NCBI GenBank assembly: GCA_037953745.1
Contig: JBAKBP010003128.1
Location: 31,001-95,000 of the forward strand
Reading direction: 5' to 3'
Length of the DNA stretch: 64,000 nucleotides
Source of the DNA: Lithodes maja
Lineage: Eukaryota > Arthropoda > Malacostraca > Decapoda > Lithodidae
Shown one piece after another: positions 1-11,452 of this stretch. Within the stretch, counting starts at the first letter, position 1, and each line of letters opens with the position of its first letter. A program made the position numbers and the translations under genes. Below the pieces are notes generated by a model. That model saw only the letters and a program-made list of their open reading frames with translations, was not told the origin of the DNA and did no database searches.

Positions 1-1836
1 AGCATGCTGTACAGAACGCCCAGTCAGGCCCCACTCTCGCTAGGATCGTCAGGGCAGGAACTTTGGCTGTAGTCTGTGTAGAGTTTCCTAACTTAGTTTA
101 TGTGAGCCGTTGTACTATAAGTATTATAAATATGTATTTTGTTTTCATCTGAGTCAACGAGTTCTATTTTATATCATTAGTTATAAGTATTGTGTGTGGG
201 ACTTATATGTAATGATGAGAGGAGAGAGAGAGAGATATTACGTAACGGGGACCAGTGAGTGCGCCACGCGGGCAGATAGGCCTAATTCCCTCCTCCCTCC
301 TCCCTTCCTCCCTCTCAGCGCGTGGGAAGTTCTTTGTCGATCCCAGATTGAGAGAGAATATGACGTCATGATTGCCAGTGGGCGGTCCTTAAGTAGTTTG
401 AGATATGCCGCTAGAGGGCCGAGTATAAAAAGAGAGGTTCTTGCCACCATTCTTCAGAACTCATCAGGCAAAGCGACTTCTCATATCCCTTGCAACTATC
501 CATATTCTTCCGACTGATGTGAACTTTCTCTACTCTCTGAACAGCCTATCTTCTTCTCTTCTCGTCCCTGTTTAACCTCCATGACCCCTTTGGTGCAGAT
601 TTAGTCAGCCAAAGTATTATCGCTTGAGTTCTCACGAGATAAGTGCCTGTTAGATAGCCTATTTTTGGAAGGGTTAACTAGAATAGGATTGATTGATGTT
701 TGTTGCACTCGTATATGCATTTCCCTGTGTGCGATTATTCATGTTCCTGTTTTCTGCTGGTTTAGGCAATGCTAGACTGGGATAGGGTTTCTGAGTTGTG
801 ATTTCCTATGAGTACTAGGTTGCGGTTGAACCAGTACAATTGCAACGGAGACGTGGAACGCCTAGGTGGTCTTTCTGACTGTGTACCGTGGGAGTTTAGC
901 ACTGTGTTGCGAGTGAGGGCTTTTGCCTATGCCACCCAACACTGTGTTATCTCATTTGCTTGACTTTGAGAGGATCGCCAGGAGAGAACCAGATACTAGT
1001 GATCTGGATCTCTCAAGAGAGCATCCCGTCAATTACCGTAATTTGGCCGCACAGTCTTAAGGACCTCGCTAGGCTACGAGCCGCTTGCTCAGCCATTGTC
1101 TCTTAACCTTAGATATCCCAGCTAGACTTTGCTCGACCAGCAGATACAGCATAGTATTGAAGCTTCTCCTTATGTATATTATTGTTTATGCACTATTGAT
1201 TTCATGTGTGGCACGCTTAGCTACTTCAGAGATTAGTGGCCCACGAGCACAATCTTAGTAGGCTATTGCCAGTGCATTGTCGGAGTACTTCTTCTTAATG
1301 TTTGCCATATCCTATTGCTTATTCTTATAATTCTTCTTATGTCAATTTAAAGCCTTTAATTACCAGTGAGTTATTCATTAAATTGCTGTTCAAAATCCGA
1401 TACTTACTTCTTATGAGTATTCGAGAAGCATCTAACTTATCAGAAGATTCCTTGCTTGATGCTCGAGGACTATTGTTTAACGTAACGTAATAGTGCCGAT
1501 CCGAAGTAGAGGGTGGAGGACTTCTTAAGTTCTTAGTTCAAGGGTGGATTACTTCGGCTTCGGCCAACACTATTCTTTAGTGTTGTAGTACTTTCTTCTT
1601 TGTTTGATTGTTGACCAGACTAGATAACTCCCGTCTTGCTATTAGTCTGTTGTGTGAAACGCTAGTACCGAGTTCTTGTATACCCCGTTATAGCAGATAG
1701 AACTCTGGAGGGTAGTGGCGTTTTTTGTTCGGCTGGCAGTACTCTGGGGTTGGGATCGTGTGTTTCCGTTGTGGCAGCGAGCCATACTCGAGTCCTGTGT
1801 AAGAGCCCTAGTGTACCCGAGTGCCCGGTCGTAACA
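1..1836 (+). mobile_element. LTR of Gmr1-like Ty3/gypsy element, plus orientation, first 20 bp outside window
   Basis: This stretch is the inverse complement, with only scattered differences, of the two LTRs at 3865-5720 and 11668-13524. Those LTRs begin TGTGACGCATG and end CGGTCGTAACA in element orientation. This copy starts at about LTR base 21 because the window begins there, and it ends at 1836 with the expected AACA. It contains a CRE-like site, a TATA box and a GA-rich run like the other copies. It could be the 3' LTR of an element lying to the left, a solo LTR, or one end of a rearranged element. The short open frames inside it, including one of 135 codons, follow the LTR on all copies and do not look like a protein gene. 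Confidence 0.9.
361..431 (+). promoter_or_regulatory. LTR core promoter: CRE palindrome and TATA box
   Basis: TGACGTCA occurs at 361-368 and TATAAAAA at 424-431, about 55 bp apart. Both are kept at the same relative place in the other two LTR copies and in the diverged LTR at 1959-3759. The arrangement suggests an RNA polymerase II promoter responsive to CREB/ATF-type factors, with transcription expected to start about 25-30 bp after the TATA box. Confidence 0.65.
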
Positions 1837-1958
1837 TGTTGAAGAACTGTGCCAGATATTTTACTGCCGCTGGGTGATGGGAAGTGGAGATTTTGCATGG
1901 GTTCTAACCATCAGATTTTTGTGAGCCTTGGGGCCTCCGAGAAAAATCTTGGGGGGGG
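1837..1958 (+). mobile_element. Remnant of element interior with polypurine tract
   Basis: This 122-bp piece resembles the end of the interior of the complete element (inverse complement of about 5721-5830). Both share a CCGCTGGGTG motif and a run reading AATCTTGGGGG just before the next LTR. The G-rich run at 1945-1958 is the polypurine tract that primes plus-strand DNA synthesis. The rest of the interior is missing, so the LTR at 1-1836 and the LTR at 1959-3759 are almost adjacent. Confidence 0.7.
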
Positions 1959-3759
1959 TGTGACGTTGACCACTCCGTTAGAACCGCATGGCTTGTCCTA
2001 CAGTGACTCTAGGATCGCCAGGGCAGTGGATGGGGCTACAGTTTATGTATTAGAGTGTGCTTTATTTCATATGAAAGCTCGTGTCATGGGCAGTCCAGAA
2101 AGGCTCTTTGTTTTCGCCCATGTCAAGGCTTTATATATTTAATTGTAAAGTATATGTTTTGTCATTAACTAGTAATGATAGGATCTGGGAGAGAGAGAGA
2201 GAGGGAGTAGAACAGAGTGAGAGGGGGCGCGCAGTGTTTTTTGTCCCGCTCGATGACGTCACGGCTGGCTGCCTCGCGGGGGTTGGTGGAGGGAGGTCCT
2301 TACCATGCGGTGAGCTCTTGTTAGTGGCCAGATCACTTGTAACCGCTGTTTTCCCACGCGGCTCGAGCTAGTGCGAGTATATATACTGGTTCCTCGCCAA
2401 TCTCTCCCTCAGATCTGGTTTCTAGAACACACTCATCTTTTTTCCCTTGCTATCTGTCCCCACTCCGTTCCTGAGAATCTTTTCCTCTGCCTATCTCTCT
2501 CATTCTCCATATCTTTCACCACCTCTTTATTAACAGTATATCCCCTCTGGTTAACTCTGCAAAAACTGCAAAAATCAGCTTTATGCTGGCCAGTTGTATT
2601 GTGTGTTAAGGTCTGATATAACCTGTGTATGTTAGTTGTTAAGATAAGTGGATCACGAAGCATTGGTTGGCTTTCATATTGCCGCTTCCTATAATTATTA
2701 GTGTTCTGCTGGATTAGATAATGCTAGACTAGGAGTCTGATATTAAAGGTATTGTTTCCTATGAGTGCTGGCTTCAGTTAAAAGCGGCACGACATACCTG
2801 AGAACTGGAGTTGATTGAGTAAATTCTAGTCTGTGTGCCATTGAGAGTAGAGCATGCACGAATGAGGGCTTTTTGCCTATACCATTCTGCACTGTTCTAG
2901 TCTCGATTGTTTGTCTTTGAGGTACGCCAGGAGAACGCTTAATACTTCGGTATTAAGGTTTCTCAAGAGAGCTACCCTTCATTATAACGTAATATTTGAC
3001 GCACAGACTTGAGATTTGCACTAGGCTATGCAGCATGCCATGCGCACCAGTATCTCCTATCATTGACTCTAGCTAGACTTTATCAGTCACAGTAGACATT
3101 AAGTGTATTAACCTAATTACTCTTTTTATGCATACCCATTTATGATTACACAAGCATTTCGCAGCCTAGTTTGATGTATTGAGACACAAACGACTTAGGC
3201 TCTTTTTGTTGATAGGAATACTGCATTGTGGCGATTATTATTAGTGTTGTAGTGTTTAGGATATTCTTGGCTCCGACGGCATTATATATTCTGCCTTTTT
3301 GTGTGCATAGCCTGCACGAGCATTGTTCCACTGCCTGCCTTTTTGGGTTCCATTTCCGATACGAGCATCTTTATAACATCTAACATTTAAAGAAGATTCC
3401 TTGTTAGTGTTGAAGGACTTTAGTGCACTTTCTTTCATGCAGGAGTGCCTGACATTTATTGATTAAAGTAACGTAAGCTGTAACTTCTCTTACCACCTTA
3501 CTTTGTATACCATAACCAAGCACCTTCGGTTATAGGTAGTAATAGGCTGTTTTCACATAACATTAAGCCTAGAGTAGACGCACATTTATTGAGAGTTTGA
3601 TAGCCTATTATTGCATATAGAACTCTGTAGAGTATTTGTGTTCTTTGTTCACTGGGAATATACTTCAGAGGTTGGAGCTAGCGCTTTCCGTTGTAACATT
3701 TATACCATTACTAGTCCAATGAATAAGAGCCCTGATATATTTGAACCCCAGTCGTAACA
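1959..3759 (+). mobile_element. Diverged LTR of a related Ty3/gypsy family
   Basis: It begins TGTGACG and ends GTCGTAACA like the 1.86-kb LTRs, and it follows them in order with many substitutions and indels over 1801 bp. Shared landmarks include a (GA)n run near 2190, a CRE palindrome at 2254-2261, a TATATATA at 2378-2385, and the sequence AGTTCTTAG-like to CTTCGG blocks near the 3' part. It is clearly older than the other three LTR copies or belongs to a sister subfamily. Confidence 0.75.
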
Positions 3760-3864
3760 ATAGATAGATAGATGGATGGATATATAGATAGGTGAATAGT
3801 TTAATAAGACATTGGATAAATGTATGTATGTGTGTGTGTACGTGTGTATGTACAGTATGTATGC
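3760..3864. repeat. Simple repeats, (GATA)n and (GT)n/(TATG)n
   Basis: A degenerate ATAG/ATGG run followed by TATG/TGTG runs fills the gap between the end of the diverged LTR and the start of the complete element. It is the left flank of the complete element and shows no duplicate of the right flank. Confidence 0.8.
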
Positions 3865-5720
3865 TGTTACGACCGGGCACTCGGGTACACTAGGGCTCTT
3901 ACACAGGACTCGAGTATGGCTCGCTGCCACAACGGAAACACACGATCCCAACCCCAGAGTACTGCCAGCCGAACAAAAAACGCCACTACCCTCCAGAGTT
4001 CTATCTGCTATAACGGGGTATACAAGAACTCGGTACTAGCGTTTCACACAACAGACTAATAGCAAGACGGGAGTTATCTAGTCTGGTCAACAATCAAACA
4101 AAGAAGAAAGTACTACAACACTAAAGAATAGTGTTGGCCGAAGCCGAAGTAATCCACCCTTGAACTAAGAACTTAAGAAGTCCTCCACCCTCTACTTCGG
4201 ATCGGCACTATTACGTTACGTTAAACAATAGTCCTCGAGCATCAAGCAAGGAATCTTCTGATAAGTTAGATGCTTCTCGAATACTCGTAAGAAGTAAGTA
4301 TCGGATTTTGAACAGCAATTTAATGAATAACTCACTGGTAATTAAAGGCTTTAAATTGACATAAGAAGAATTATAAGAATAAGCAATAGGATATGGCAAA
4401 CATTAAGAAGAAGTACTCCGACAATGCACTGGCAATAGCCTACTAAGATTGTGCTCGTGGGCCACTAATCTCTGAAGTAGCTAAGCGTGCCACACATGAA
4501 ATCAATAGTGCTTAAACAATAATATACATAAGGAGAAGCTTCAATACTATGCTGTATCTGCTGGTCGAGCAAAGTCTAGCTGGGATATCTAAGGTTAGGA
4601 AACAATGGCTGAGCAAGCGGCTCGTAGCCTAGCGAGGTCCTTAAGACTGTGCGGCCAAATTACGGTAATTGACGGGATGCTCTCTTGAGAGATCCAGATC
4701 ACTAGTATCTGGTTCTCTCCTGGCGATCCTCTCAAAGTCAAGCAAATGAGATAGCACAGTGTTGGGTGGCACAGGCAAAAGCCCTCACTCGCAACACAGT
4801 GCTAAACTCCCACGGTACACAGTCAGAAAGACCACCTAGGCGTTCCACGTCTCCGTTGCAATTGTACTGGTTCAACCGCAACCTAGTACTCATAGGAAAT
4901 CACAACTCAGAAACCCTATCCCAGTCTAGCATTGCCTAAACCAGCAGAAAACAGGAACATGAATAATCGCACACAGGGAAATGCATATACGAGTGCAACA
5001 AACATCAATCAATCCTATTCTAGTTAACCCTTCCAAAAATAGGCTATCTAACAGGCACTTATCTCGTGAGAACTCAAGCGATAATACTTTGGCTGACTAA
5101 ATCTGCACCAAAGGGGTCATGGAGGTTAAACAGGGACGAGAAGAGAAGAAGATAGGCTGTTCAGAGAGTAGAGAAAGTTCACATCAGTCGGAAGAATATG
5201 GATAGTTGCAAGGGATATGAGAGGTCGCTTTGCCTGATGAGTTCTGAAGAATGGTGGCCAGAACCTCTCTTTTTATACTCGGCCCTCTAGCGGCATATCT
5301 CAAACTACTTAAGGACCGCCCACTGGCAATCATGACGTCATATTCTCTCTCAATCTGGGATCGACAAAGAACTTCCCACGCGCTGAAAGGGAGGAAGGGA
5401 GGAGGGAGGAGGGGATTAGGCCTACCGGCCCGCGTGGCGCACTCACTGATCCCCGTTACGTAATATCTCTCTCTCTCTCCTCTCATCATTACATATAAGT
5501 CCCACACACAATACTTATATCTAATGATATAAAATAGAACTCGTTGACTTAGAAGAAAACAAAATACATAATGATAATACTTATAGTACAACGGTTCACA
5601 TAAACTGAGTTAGGAAACTCTACACAGACTACAGCCAAAGTTCCTGCCCTGACGATCCTAGCGAGAGTGGGGCCTGACTGGGCGTTCTGTACAGCATGCT
5701 CATACTCGACATGCGTCACA
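3865..5720 (-). repeat. 3' LTR of the Gmr1-like element
   Basis: It starts TGTTACGACC and ends GCGTCACA on the plus strand, so it reads TGTGACGC...GTAACA in element orientation. It lies directly downstream of the polypurine tract. The minus-strand TATAAAA lies at 5271-5277 and the CRE palindrome at 5333-5340. Confidence 0.95.
5271..5340 (-). promoter_or_regulatory. LTR promoter (CRE plus TATA) in the 3' LTR
   Basis: TATAAAA at 5271-5277 and TGACGTCA at 5333-5340, both read on the minus strand with the same spacing as in the sister LTRs. In a 3' LTR this promoter would fire outward into the flanking diverged LTR rather than into gag-pol. Confidence 0.6.
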
Positions 5721-5734
5721 CCTCCCCCAAGATT
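5721..5734 (-). other. Polypurine tract
   Basis: The minus strand reads AATCTTGGGGGAGG and ends directly against the 3' LTR. This is the expected place and composition for the RNase H-resistant primer of plus-strand synthesis. The sequence from here to the end of gag-pol at 6236 (about 500 bp) is untranslated, with no gene seen. Confidence 0.8.
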
Positions 5735-6235
5735 TTACTTGCTCAACCCTGAGCTAAAATCTGATATACAGAACCCCATCAAACCCCTCACACCCAGCGA
5801 CCGCATGGCACTAAAACAACGCTGAGTTTATCACTAAAACACATCTTATATAAAAAAAAAATTCACATTTCATAACTCCTCCCAACAATAGTAAAAGACA
5901 TAATATCATGCTCCCAGAGCGAGCTTACAGCAGCTCAGCCGTTTGATAGTTCGTGGACTACTCAAACACTATAGGCTATGACAAACTTATACAATTATCT
6001 ATATAAAAAAGAAAGAGTTTTTATATGATTTTTATATTTTAATATGTTTTTTTCCGGCTGCACTATAAGGGCAGCCTATTTTCTTCTATACCAAACGCTC
6101 AACAATCCTGCTTTACGACCCAATACGCTGGGCTACAACCGCGAGCCAACAAGCACCAAGCGCAAAATACTACTCAAACCAAAGCAGGAGGCTACCCGTG
6201 TGTCAATCTCTTCGGGATCATACACCTGTGATAGC

Positions 6236-9200
6236 CTACGACTGATCATCTACCCTCGATAAACAATCCGCAATCACATTGTCACATCCCGCAATATGCC
6301 GGATGTCCAGGTTATACTCCTGCAACATCAATGACCACCGGGTCAGTCTCATATTGCGATTGTGAAATTGATTTAGGAATCTCAAAGGGTGATGATCAGT
6401 GTAGATAACCACGACTGGGCCATAGGCTGGAACATACACCTCGAAGTGCCTGAGTGACAGCACAATCGCCAGTAATTCCTTTTCTATTGTAGAATAGTTC
6501 TTTTGTGCAGCATTGAACTTCTTAGAAAAGAAACTTACTGGGTGTTCCACACCTTCATTGTCTGTCTGTAGCAAGACGGCACCAGCCCCTACACCACTAG
6601 CATCTGTTGCCAGCTGAAAAGGCCTGTTAAAGTCTGGGGCCCTGAGTATCGGGTGAGTACACAGCAAATGCTTCACTAAATTAAAAGCCTTTTCACACTC
6701 AGGCGCCCACAAAAACTTTTTGTCTTTAGATAACAAATCTGTGAGAGGTGCCAACACCGTAGAGTAACCTTTTATAAAGCGTCTGTAGTAGCCTATCATA
6801 CCCAAGAATCTCATGATCTGCTTCTTGGTGGTTGGGTGCGGAAATTTATTGATAGCCTGTACCTTGTTCTGAGGAGGGCACACCTGTCCCCTTCCCACTA
6901 CAAACCCAAGGTACTGCACAGTGGCTTTTACGAAGTCACACTTTGCCAAATTTACTACCAGACTTGCTTCACTAAGTTTCCGGAACAAGGTCTCCAGGTG
7001 CTCACAATGGCTCTCAAAGTCGTCATCATAAATGATTACATCGTCCAAGTATACGGTGCAATTTGGAATGTCCTTGACAATTTCATTCATCAGGTTCTGA
7101 AACGTTGCTGGTGCATTCTTAAGTCCGTAGGGCATAACATTACACCGGTAAGTACTCCCGTCCACCACAAAACCACATACCTCTTTAGCGCGCTCGGACA
7201 AAGGTACTTGCCAGTAACCTTTTACTAAATCAACTTTAGACAAAAACCGAGCATTACCAATTTTATCAACACTATCATCAACCCGAGGAAGAGGATATGG
7301 GTTAGTTGGAGTCAAACCGTTTAGCCTACGGAAATCAATACAGAAGCATACCTTGCCATCTGGTTTAGGCTGCAGTGTTACGGGGGAAGTCCATTTAACG
7401 GTACCTTTCTCTATCAACCCTCTACCGAGCATATACTCCAACTCATCCCTCAGAGCGGGTAGTTTTATGGGGGGCACACGGTATGGGATTGACTTAAAGG
7501 GTAGATGGTGCCCCACGTCAACATCATGCATAGCCTGAGTAGTGAGGCCTGGATGTTCAGCGAATACAGTGGGGTATAAACCGAGCAACTGACGGATAGC
7601 TTCAAATTGCGGCTCAGGCAAATGGGCTATAGCCTCGTCAGCCCTTAGGCTCGAGTTCCCCGCCCACTGATCCGCTGAAACATGGTGATCCCAGCTATCC
7701 TCCTCTGAAGCTTGACTGTCCCCCTCTCCTTCTCCACCACGGCCGCAACAAGCCAACACAGGGACAGTGAGAGGCTCAGAGGGGCGCCTCACATACTCTT
7801 TTATCAGGTTCACGTGACATAACTGATTCTTCTTCCTCCTGTCTGGAGTGGCAACAAGGTAATCTAGGTCCGAAATTTTCTCCACAATTTTATAGGGTCC
7901 AGTATACTTCGCCGACAAGGGGTTACCCACCAAAGGCAACAAAATCAACACCTCCTGTCCCACAATGAACTCCCGGAGCTTCACTTTGCGATCATACCTG
8001 TCCTTCATTAAAGCTTGTGACCCTGTTAAATTCCGACCTGCCATCTCCAGACTCTTAAGCATGCGCTCACGGCTTTCAAACACATACTTCAACAAGGAAC
8101 AAGGCGGCACAGTTCCTTCCCAAATTTCCCGCAGCATATTAAGGGGGCCCCTGACTCGGTGTCCAAAAATCAGCTCGTTTGGACTAAATCCCAGGCTCTC
8201 ACCAGGCACTTCCCGAGCAGCAAACAGTACATACGGCAATCCAAGATCCCAATCTCTTCCGTTATCAGCACAATAACACCTGAGCATGCTTTTAAGGGTG
8301 GCATGCCACCGCTCAAGCACCCCTTGGCTCTCAGGGTGATACGCTGACGATACCACCGCCCGTATTCCATGCTGTTGCATTGTTTGCTTAAAGAGATTGG
8401 AGGTGAAATTGGACCCCTGATCAGACTGAATCTCCTCCGGGTACCCGTACCTTGAAAAGTACCACAAGTTACTGACTACCGTCTTAGCCATGCCGTTTTT
8501 CATGGGGTATGCATCGGGGTATCTAGTGGCAACATCCATGATGGTTAACAAAAATTTATTACCAGCCTTTGTGGGAGGGAGGGGACCAACCATGTCAACA
8601 ACAATCTTACTAAAAGGTGGCCCAATTACAGGAATAGGGTGCAACGGAGCTTTAGGAATAACTTGGTTTGGTTTCCCGACCCGTTGACAAATATCACATG
8701 AGTTTATCCAGGACTGCACATGAGACTTCATCCCCGGCCACCAAAACAACTTCCCCAAAGCCGCCACCGTTTTTCTTACCCCCAAATGTCCTGCCAGCGG
8801 TGTGTCATGCGCCAAACTCAGTAGGCTATCCCTGCACTCCCGCGGCACCATCAACTGGTCCACTACCCCGGACCCCATCTTCCAGCTACGGTTAGGGTCT
8901 TGAAAACGCCGATACAGGATGCCATCTAAATAAAAAAAATCTCCCGGCTGTGCATCACCGTCCTCGTCGAGCTCCACAGCTCCATTAGCACACGTTTGGA
9001 GCTCAGGGTCCTCCAGCTGCAACCGACGTATATCTGAGGGTGCCAAGCGATCTAACTGCTCCCGGAGCAATGCATGACCCTCCCCGATACTGAGCTGCTC
9101 CCTCTGTCTCTCTCGATGTTCATAACGTTGCTGTCGTGGAGACTCGTCATGCCCAGCCTCGTCACTCTCGATGACAGGCCCAGGGGCTACTCCAGAACTA

Positions 9201-11452
9201 AGTAATGGTGCTAATACTGAATCACCCAGGAGAGCCGCCGAGTCAAAACTCTTAAAACCAACTCCAGCTTTAGCCTCCTCCTGTTGATCGTTCCTCTGCT
9301 GGTCTGAAGACGGAGGACTAGGCTGTGACACTTTAGCTGCCCGAGCTCGGGTGACAGCACACGCCATGGGTTGTGCCTGGCACCGCTCGACCCACTCTCG
9401 CTCTTCCCTACTCACGTCGGCCGGCCTCTCGGCAACGACTAAGGGTAGAACCTCAGAAGCGGGCATTGCAAAGTCGTTGCCGAGAAGAAGGTCGACGCCC
9501 TCCACTGGCAGTTTCTCCACAATCCCAACATCCAATTCACGTGCCACACCATCCACCTCCAACTCCAACCGCACCAGCGGGTATGACCGAGTTGCATTAA
9601 TACCCTGCACCACCACCACCCGAGCCGCATTTATAGGGTAGCCAGTCAAGTTTTTCATCAAAGTCTGGGAAGCACCTGTATCACGCAAGACCTCTACTCC
9701 ATGCTTGCGCCCCGCCCACATCACGCAACCCCGTCCTCTATGGTCGCAAAAAACATCCTGAGCAGGGTTCGAGCCTCCCAGGTGCTTCTGCATTGGCTGT
9801 GCCTCAGCCTCTGACGAACTGCCCCGGGCAAACTCAGAAGGCTTCAGAGACACACCAATGTTGCAGGCCAAAGACACAGCTGCTGTAGGTGGTTTGCTAG
9901 GACAGACTCTTGCAAAGTGCCCCTTTTTATGACATCGATAACACTCTAACTCCCCTTTGGGCTTCCCTTGGTACTGGGAAGGGCCCGGCCCCTTCTTAAA
10001 TGGGACGGTGCTAGTCTTGTGGTCAGTCTTGGTATCATAACTCTTGTACTTGTTTGCATAAGATATATTACTAACTCGGGGGGGTGGGGCGTCACGCCCC
10101 TTGTTACCTGCCTCACTACGCTGGGCAGACCCGCACCCACGAATTAGTGATAGCCGGAGGTCAGCCATCTCAGCTGCCTCCTGTAGAGTTTTAGGGTTCT
10201 TTTCTTTAATAGTTAAAGTCATATCTGCACCAGTACACTTATAAAACTGCTCGAGCAGAAACAGCTCAGTCAACTGTTCGGCCGTCTCAGCTTTCTCAGA
10301 ACGTGTCCAGTTTGTAAGTGCATCTTTTAAGTCCCGGGCATGTTCAAGAAAGGTCGCCTCCCTAGTCTTTGTAACACCCCGAAACTTCAATCGATATGTT
10401 TCTGGTTGCAACTCGTATGCCCGTAGGACAGCTCTCTTCAATTCTGGGTAGTCAATGCAAGACTCTAAAGGCAGTGCATCATAAGCCTTCAGACCCTTAC
10501 CCGTAAGTCTTGAGGAGACCAGCGCTGCCCACTTCTCTTCAGGCCAATTATGCTCCCTACACTTCTTCTCAAAACGATTAAAAAATTCTGTGACTTCAGT
10601 TTCACTAAATGCCGGCACCAATTTGACTAAGTGAGACAAGGACTGTTCTCTTACTTGGCCCTCCCGGCCCATCCGAATCCCTGTCGACTCTGCACGAGTC
10701 TTATCTAAGTCTATCTGAGCACAATATTTCTCGGAGTCGTATCTAAGCTCAGCCTCGTGCCTCCTAGTCTCATCCTCGTGCCTCCTAGTCTCATTCTCCT
10801 GCTTCCTAGACTCAGCCTCAATCGCATACTTCCTAGACTCAGCCTCGATTGCATACCTCCTAGACTCAGCCTCCATCTCCTTCTCATGCCTCCTAGACTC
10901 ATTCTCCATCTCCTTCTCATGCCTCCTAGACTCATTCTCCATCTCCTGCTTCCTAGCCTCAATCTCAATTTTAGCAAGCTCGAGTTTAAATATCATCTCA
11001 GGAGACAGGCCGGAAGAGGGAGCTGCCACTACTGAAGGAGGGGGGGCAAGAACTGGGGAACCACCATACGCACCGCCCGAGGGCACTCCAATCTTCCAAT
11101 TCTCATCCCTCTGTGGGAGAGTGCTAACCTCCGGCAACTGAGTGGACGGCACTGTGGGAGTCGAGTGAGAGGGGATCTGGGGAGGAACCCCCCCAAACGC
11201 CCTCTCCTCCGAAACCCCATGTTGCCCACGCAACACCCAGGAAATCAGCTCCCCCTTGGACATCCCTCCTACATTGGATAGACCCAAAACCTTGGCTATC
11301 AGGTGCAAGCCATAAACATTCACCCCAGTCAGCCTCTCCTCCGTCACGTGGTACTGCTTACTCACAAAAAGTCTAGCATCCTCCTCACTAGTTACTAACG
11401 GCACCTCCTCAAATAGCATCTCTCGCTCCTCGTCAGTACTAGGGCCCGACAT
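6236..11452 (-). CDS. Gag-pol polyprotein, integrase-before-RT order (Gmr1-like)
   Basis: The frame is open for 1738 codons from an ATG at 11452; an upstream TTG at 11467 would add five residues, but the ATG is preferred. Residue numbers below are approximate. Gag occupies about 1-560. It has a highly charged coiled-coil of repeated ESRRHEKEM-type heptads near 165-245 and one zinc knuckle (CYRCHKKGHFARVC) near 501-514. A retroviral-type aspartic protease follows with DTGAS near 589. Next comes integrase: an H-H-C-C zinc-binding region near 880-920, then catalytic D (VVDMVG, about 953), D (SDQGSN, about 1010) and E (SQGVLERWH, about 1047). Reverse transcriptase lies after integrase, with YLDD near 1469. 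RNase H ends the protein, with TDAS near 1615, a KELLA block and TDHHPL. All catalytic residues sought are present and no stop or frameshift was seen, so the protein may still work. Putting integrase before reverse transcriptase is unusual for Ty3/gypsy and matches Gmr1-like elements. Confidence 0.93.
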   Translation of the reverse strand: MSGPSTDEEREMLFEEVPLVTSEEDARLFVSKQYHVTEERLTGVNVYGLHLIAKVLGLSNVGGMSKGELISWVLRGQHGVSEERAFGGVPPQIPSHSTPTVPSTQLPEVSTLPQRDENWKIGVPSGGAYGGSPVLAPPPSVVAAPSSGLSPEMIFKLELAKIEIEARKQEMENESRRHEKEMENESRRHEKEMEAESRRYAIEAESRKYAIEAESRKQENETRRHEDETRRHEAELRYDSEKYCAQIDLDKTRAESTGIRMGREGQVREQSLSHLVKLVPAFSETEVTEFFNRFEKKCREHNWPEEKWAALVSSRLTGKGLKAYDALPLESCIDYPELKRAVLRAYELQPETYRLKFRGVTKTREATFLEHARDLKDALTNWTRSEKAETAEQLTELFLLEQFYKCTGADMTLTIKEKNPKTLQEAAEMADLRLSLIRGCGSAQRSEAGNKGRDAPPPRVSNISYANKYKSYDTKTDHKTSTVPFKKGPGPSQYQGKPKGELECYRCHKKGHFARVCPSKPPTAAVSLACNIGVSLKPSEFARGSSSEAEAQPMQKHLGGSNPAQDVFCDHRGRGCVMWAGRKHGVEVLRDTGASQTLMKNLTGYPINAARVVVVQGINATRSYPLVRLELEVDGVARELDVGIVEKLPVEGVDLLLGNDFAMPASEVLPLVVAERPADVSREEREWVERCQAQPMACAVTRARAAKVSQPSPPSSDQQRNDQQEEAKAGVGFKSFDSAALLGDSVLAPLLSSGVAPGPVIESDEAGHDESPRQQRYEHRERQREQLSIGEGHALLREQLDRLAPSDIRRLQLEDPELQTCANGAVELDEDGDAQPGDFFYLDGILYRRFQDPNRSWKMGSGVVDQLMVPRECRDSLLSLAHDTPLAGHLGVRKTVAALGKLFWWPGMKSHVQSWINSCDICQRVGKPNQVIPKAPLHPIPVIGPPFSKIVVDMVGPLPPTKAGNKFLLTIMDVATRYPDAYPMKNGMAKTVVSNLWYFSRYGYPEEIQSDQGSNFTSNLFKQTMQQHGIRAVVSSAYHPESQGVLERWHATLKSMLRCYCADNGRDWDLGLPYVLFAAREVPGESLGFSPNELIFGHRVRGPLNMLREIWEGTVPPCSLLKYVFESRERMLKSLEMAGRNLTGSQALMKDRYDRKVKLREFIVGQEVLILLPLVGNPLSAKYTGPYKIVEKISDLDYLVATPDRRKKNQLCHVNLIKEYVRRPSEPLTVPVLACCGRGGEGEGDSQASEEDSWDHHVSADQWAGNSSLRADEAIAHLPEPQFEAIRQLLGLYPTVFAEHPGLTTQAMHDVDVGHHLPFKSIPYRVPPIKLPALRDELEYMLGRGLIEKGTVKWTSPVTLQPKPDGKVCFCIDFRRLNGLTPTNPYPLPRVDDSVDKIGNARFLSKVDLVKGYWQVPLSERAKEVCGFVVDGSTYRCNVMPYGLKNAPATFQNLMNEIVKDIPNCTVYLDDVIIYDDDFESHCEHLETLFRKLSEASLVVNLAKCDFVKATVQYLGFVVGRGQVCPPQNKVQAINKFPHPTTKKQIMRFLGMIGYYRRFIKGYSTVLAPLTDLLSKDKKFLWAPECEKAFNLVKHLLCTHPILRAPDFNRPFQLATDASGVGAGAVLLQTDNEGVEHPVSFFSKKFNAAQKNYSTIEKELLAIVLSLRHFEVYVPAYGPVVVIYTDHHPLRFLNQFHNRNMRLTRWSLMLQEYNLDIRHIAGCDNVIADCLSRVDDQS

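Noticed and set aside
110..517. 135-codon frame recurring in three LTRs (also 5184-5591 and 12982-13395)
   Set aside because: It recurs because the LTR recurs; it spans the promoter and has no protein-like features, and the diverged LTR does not keep it.
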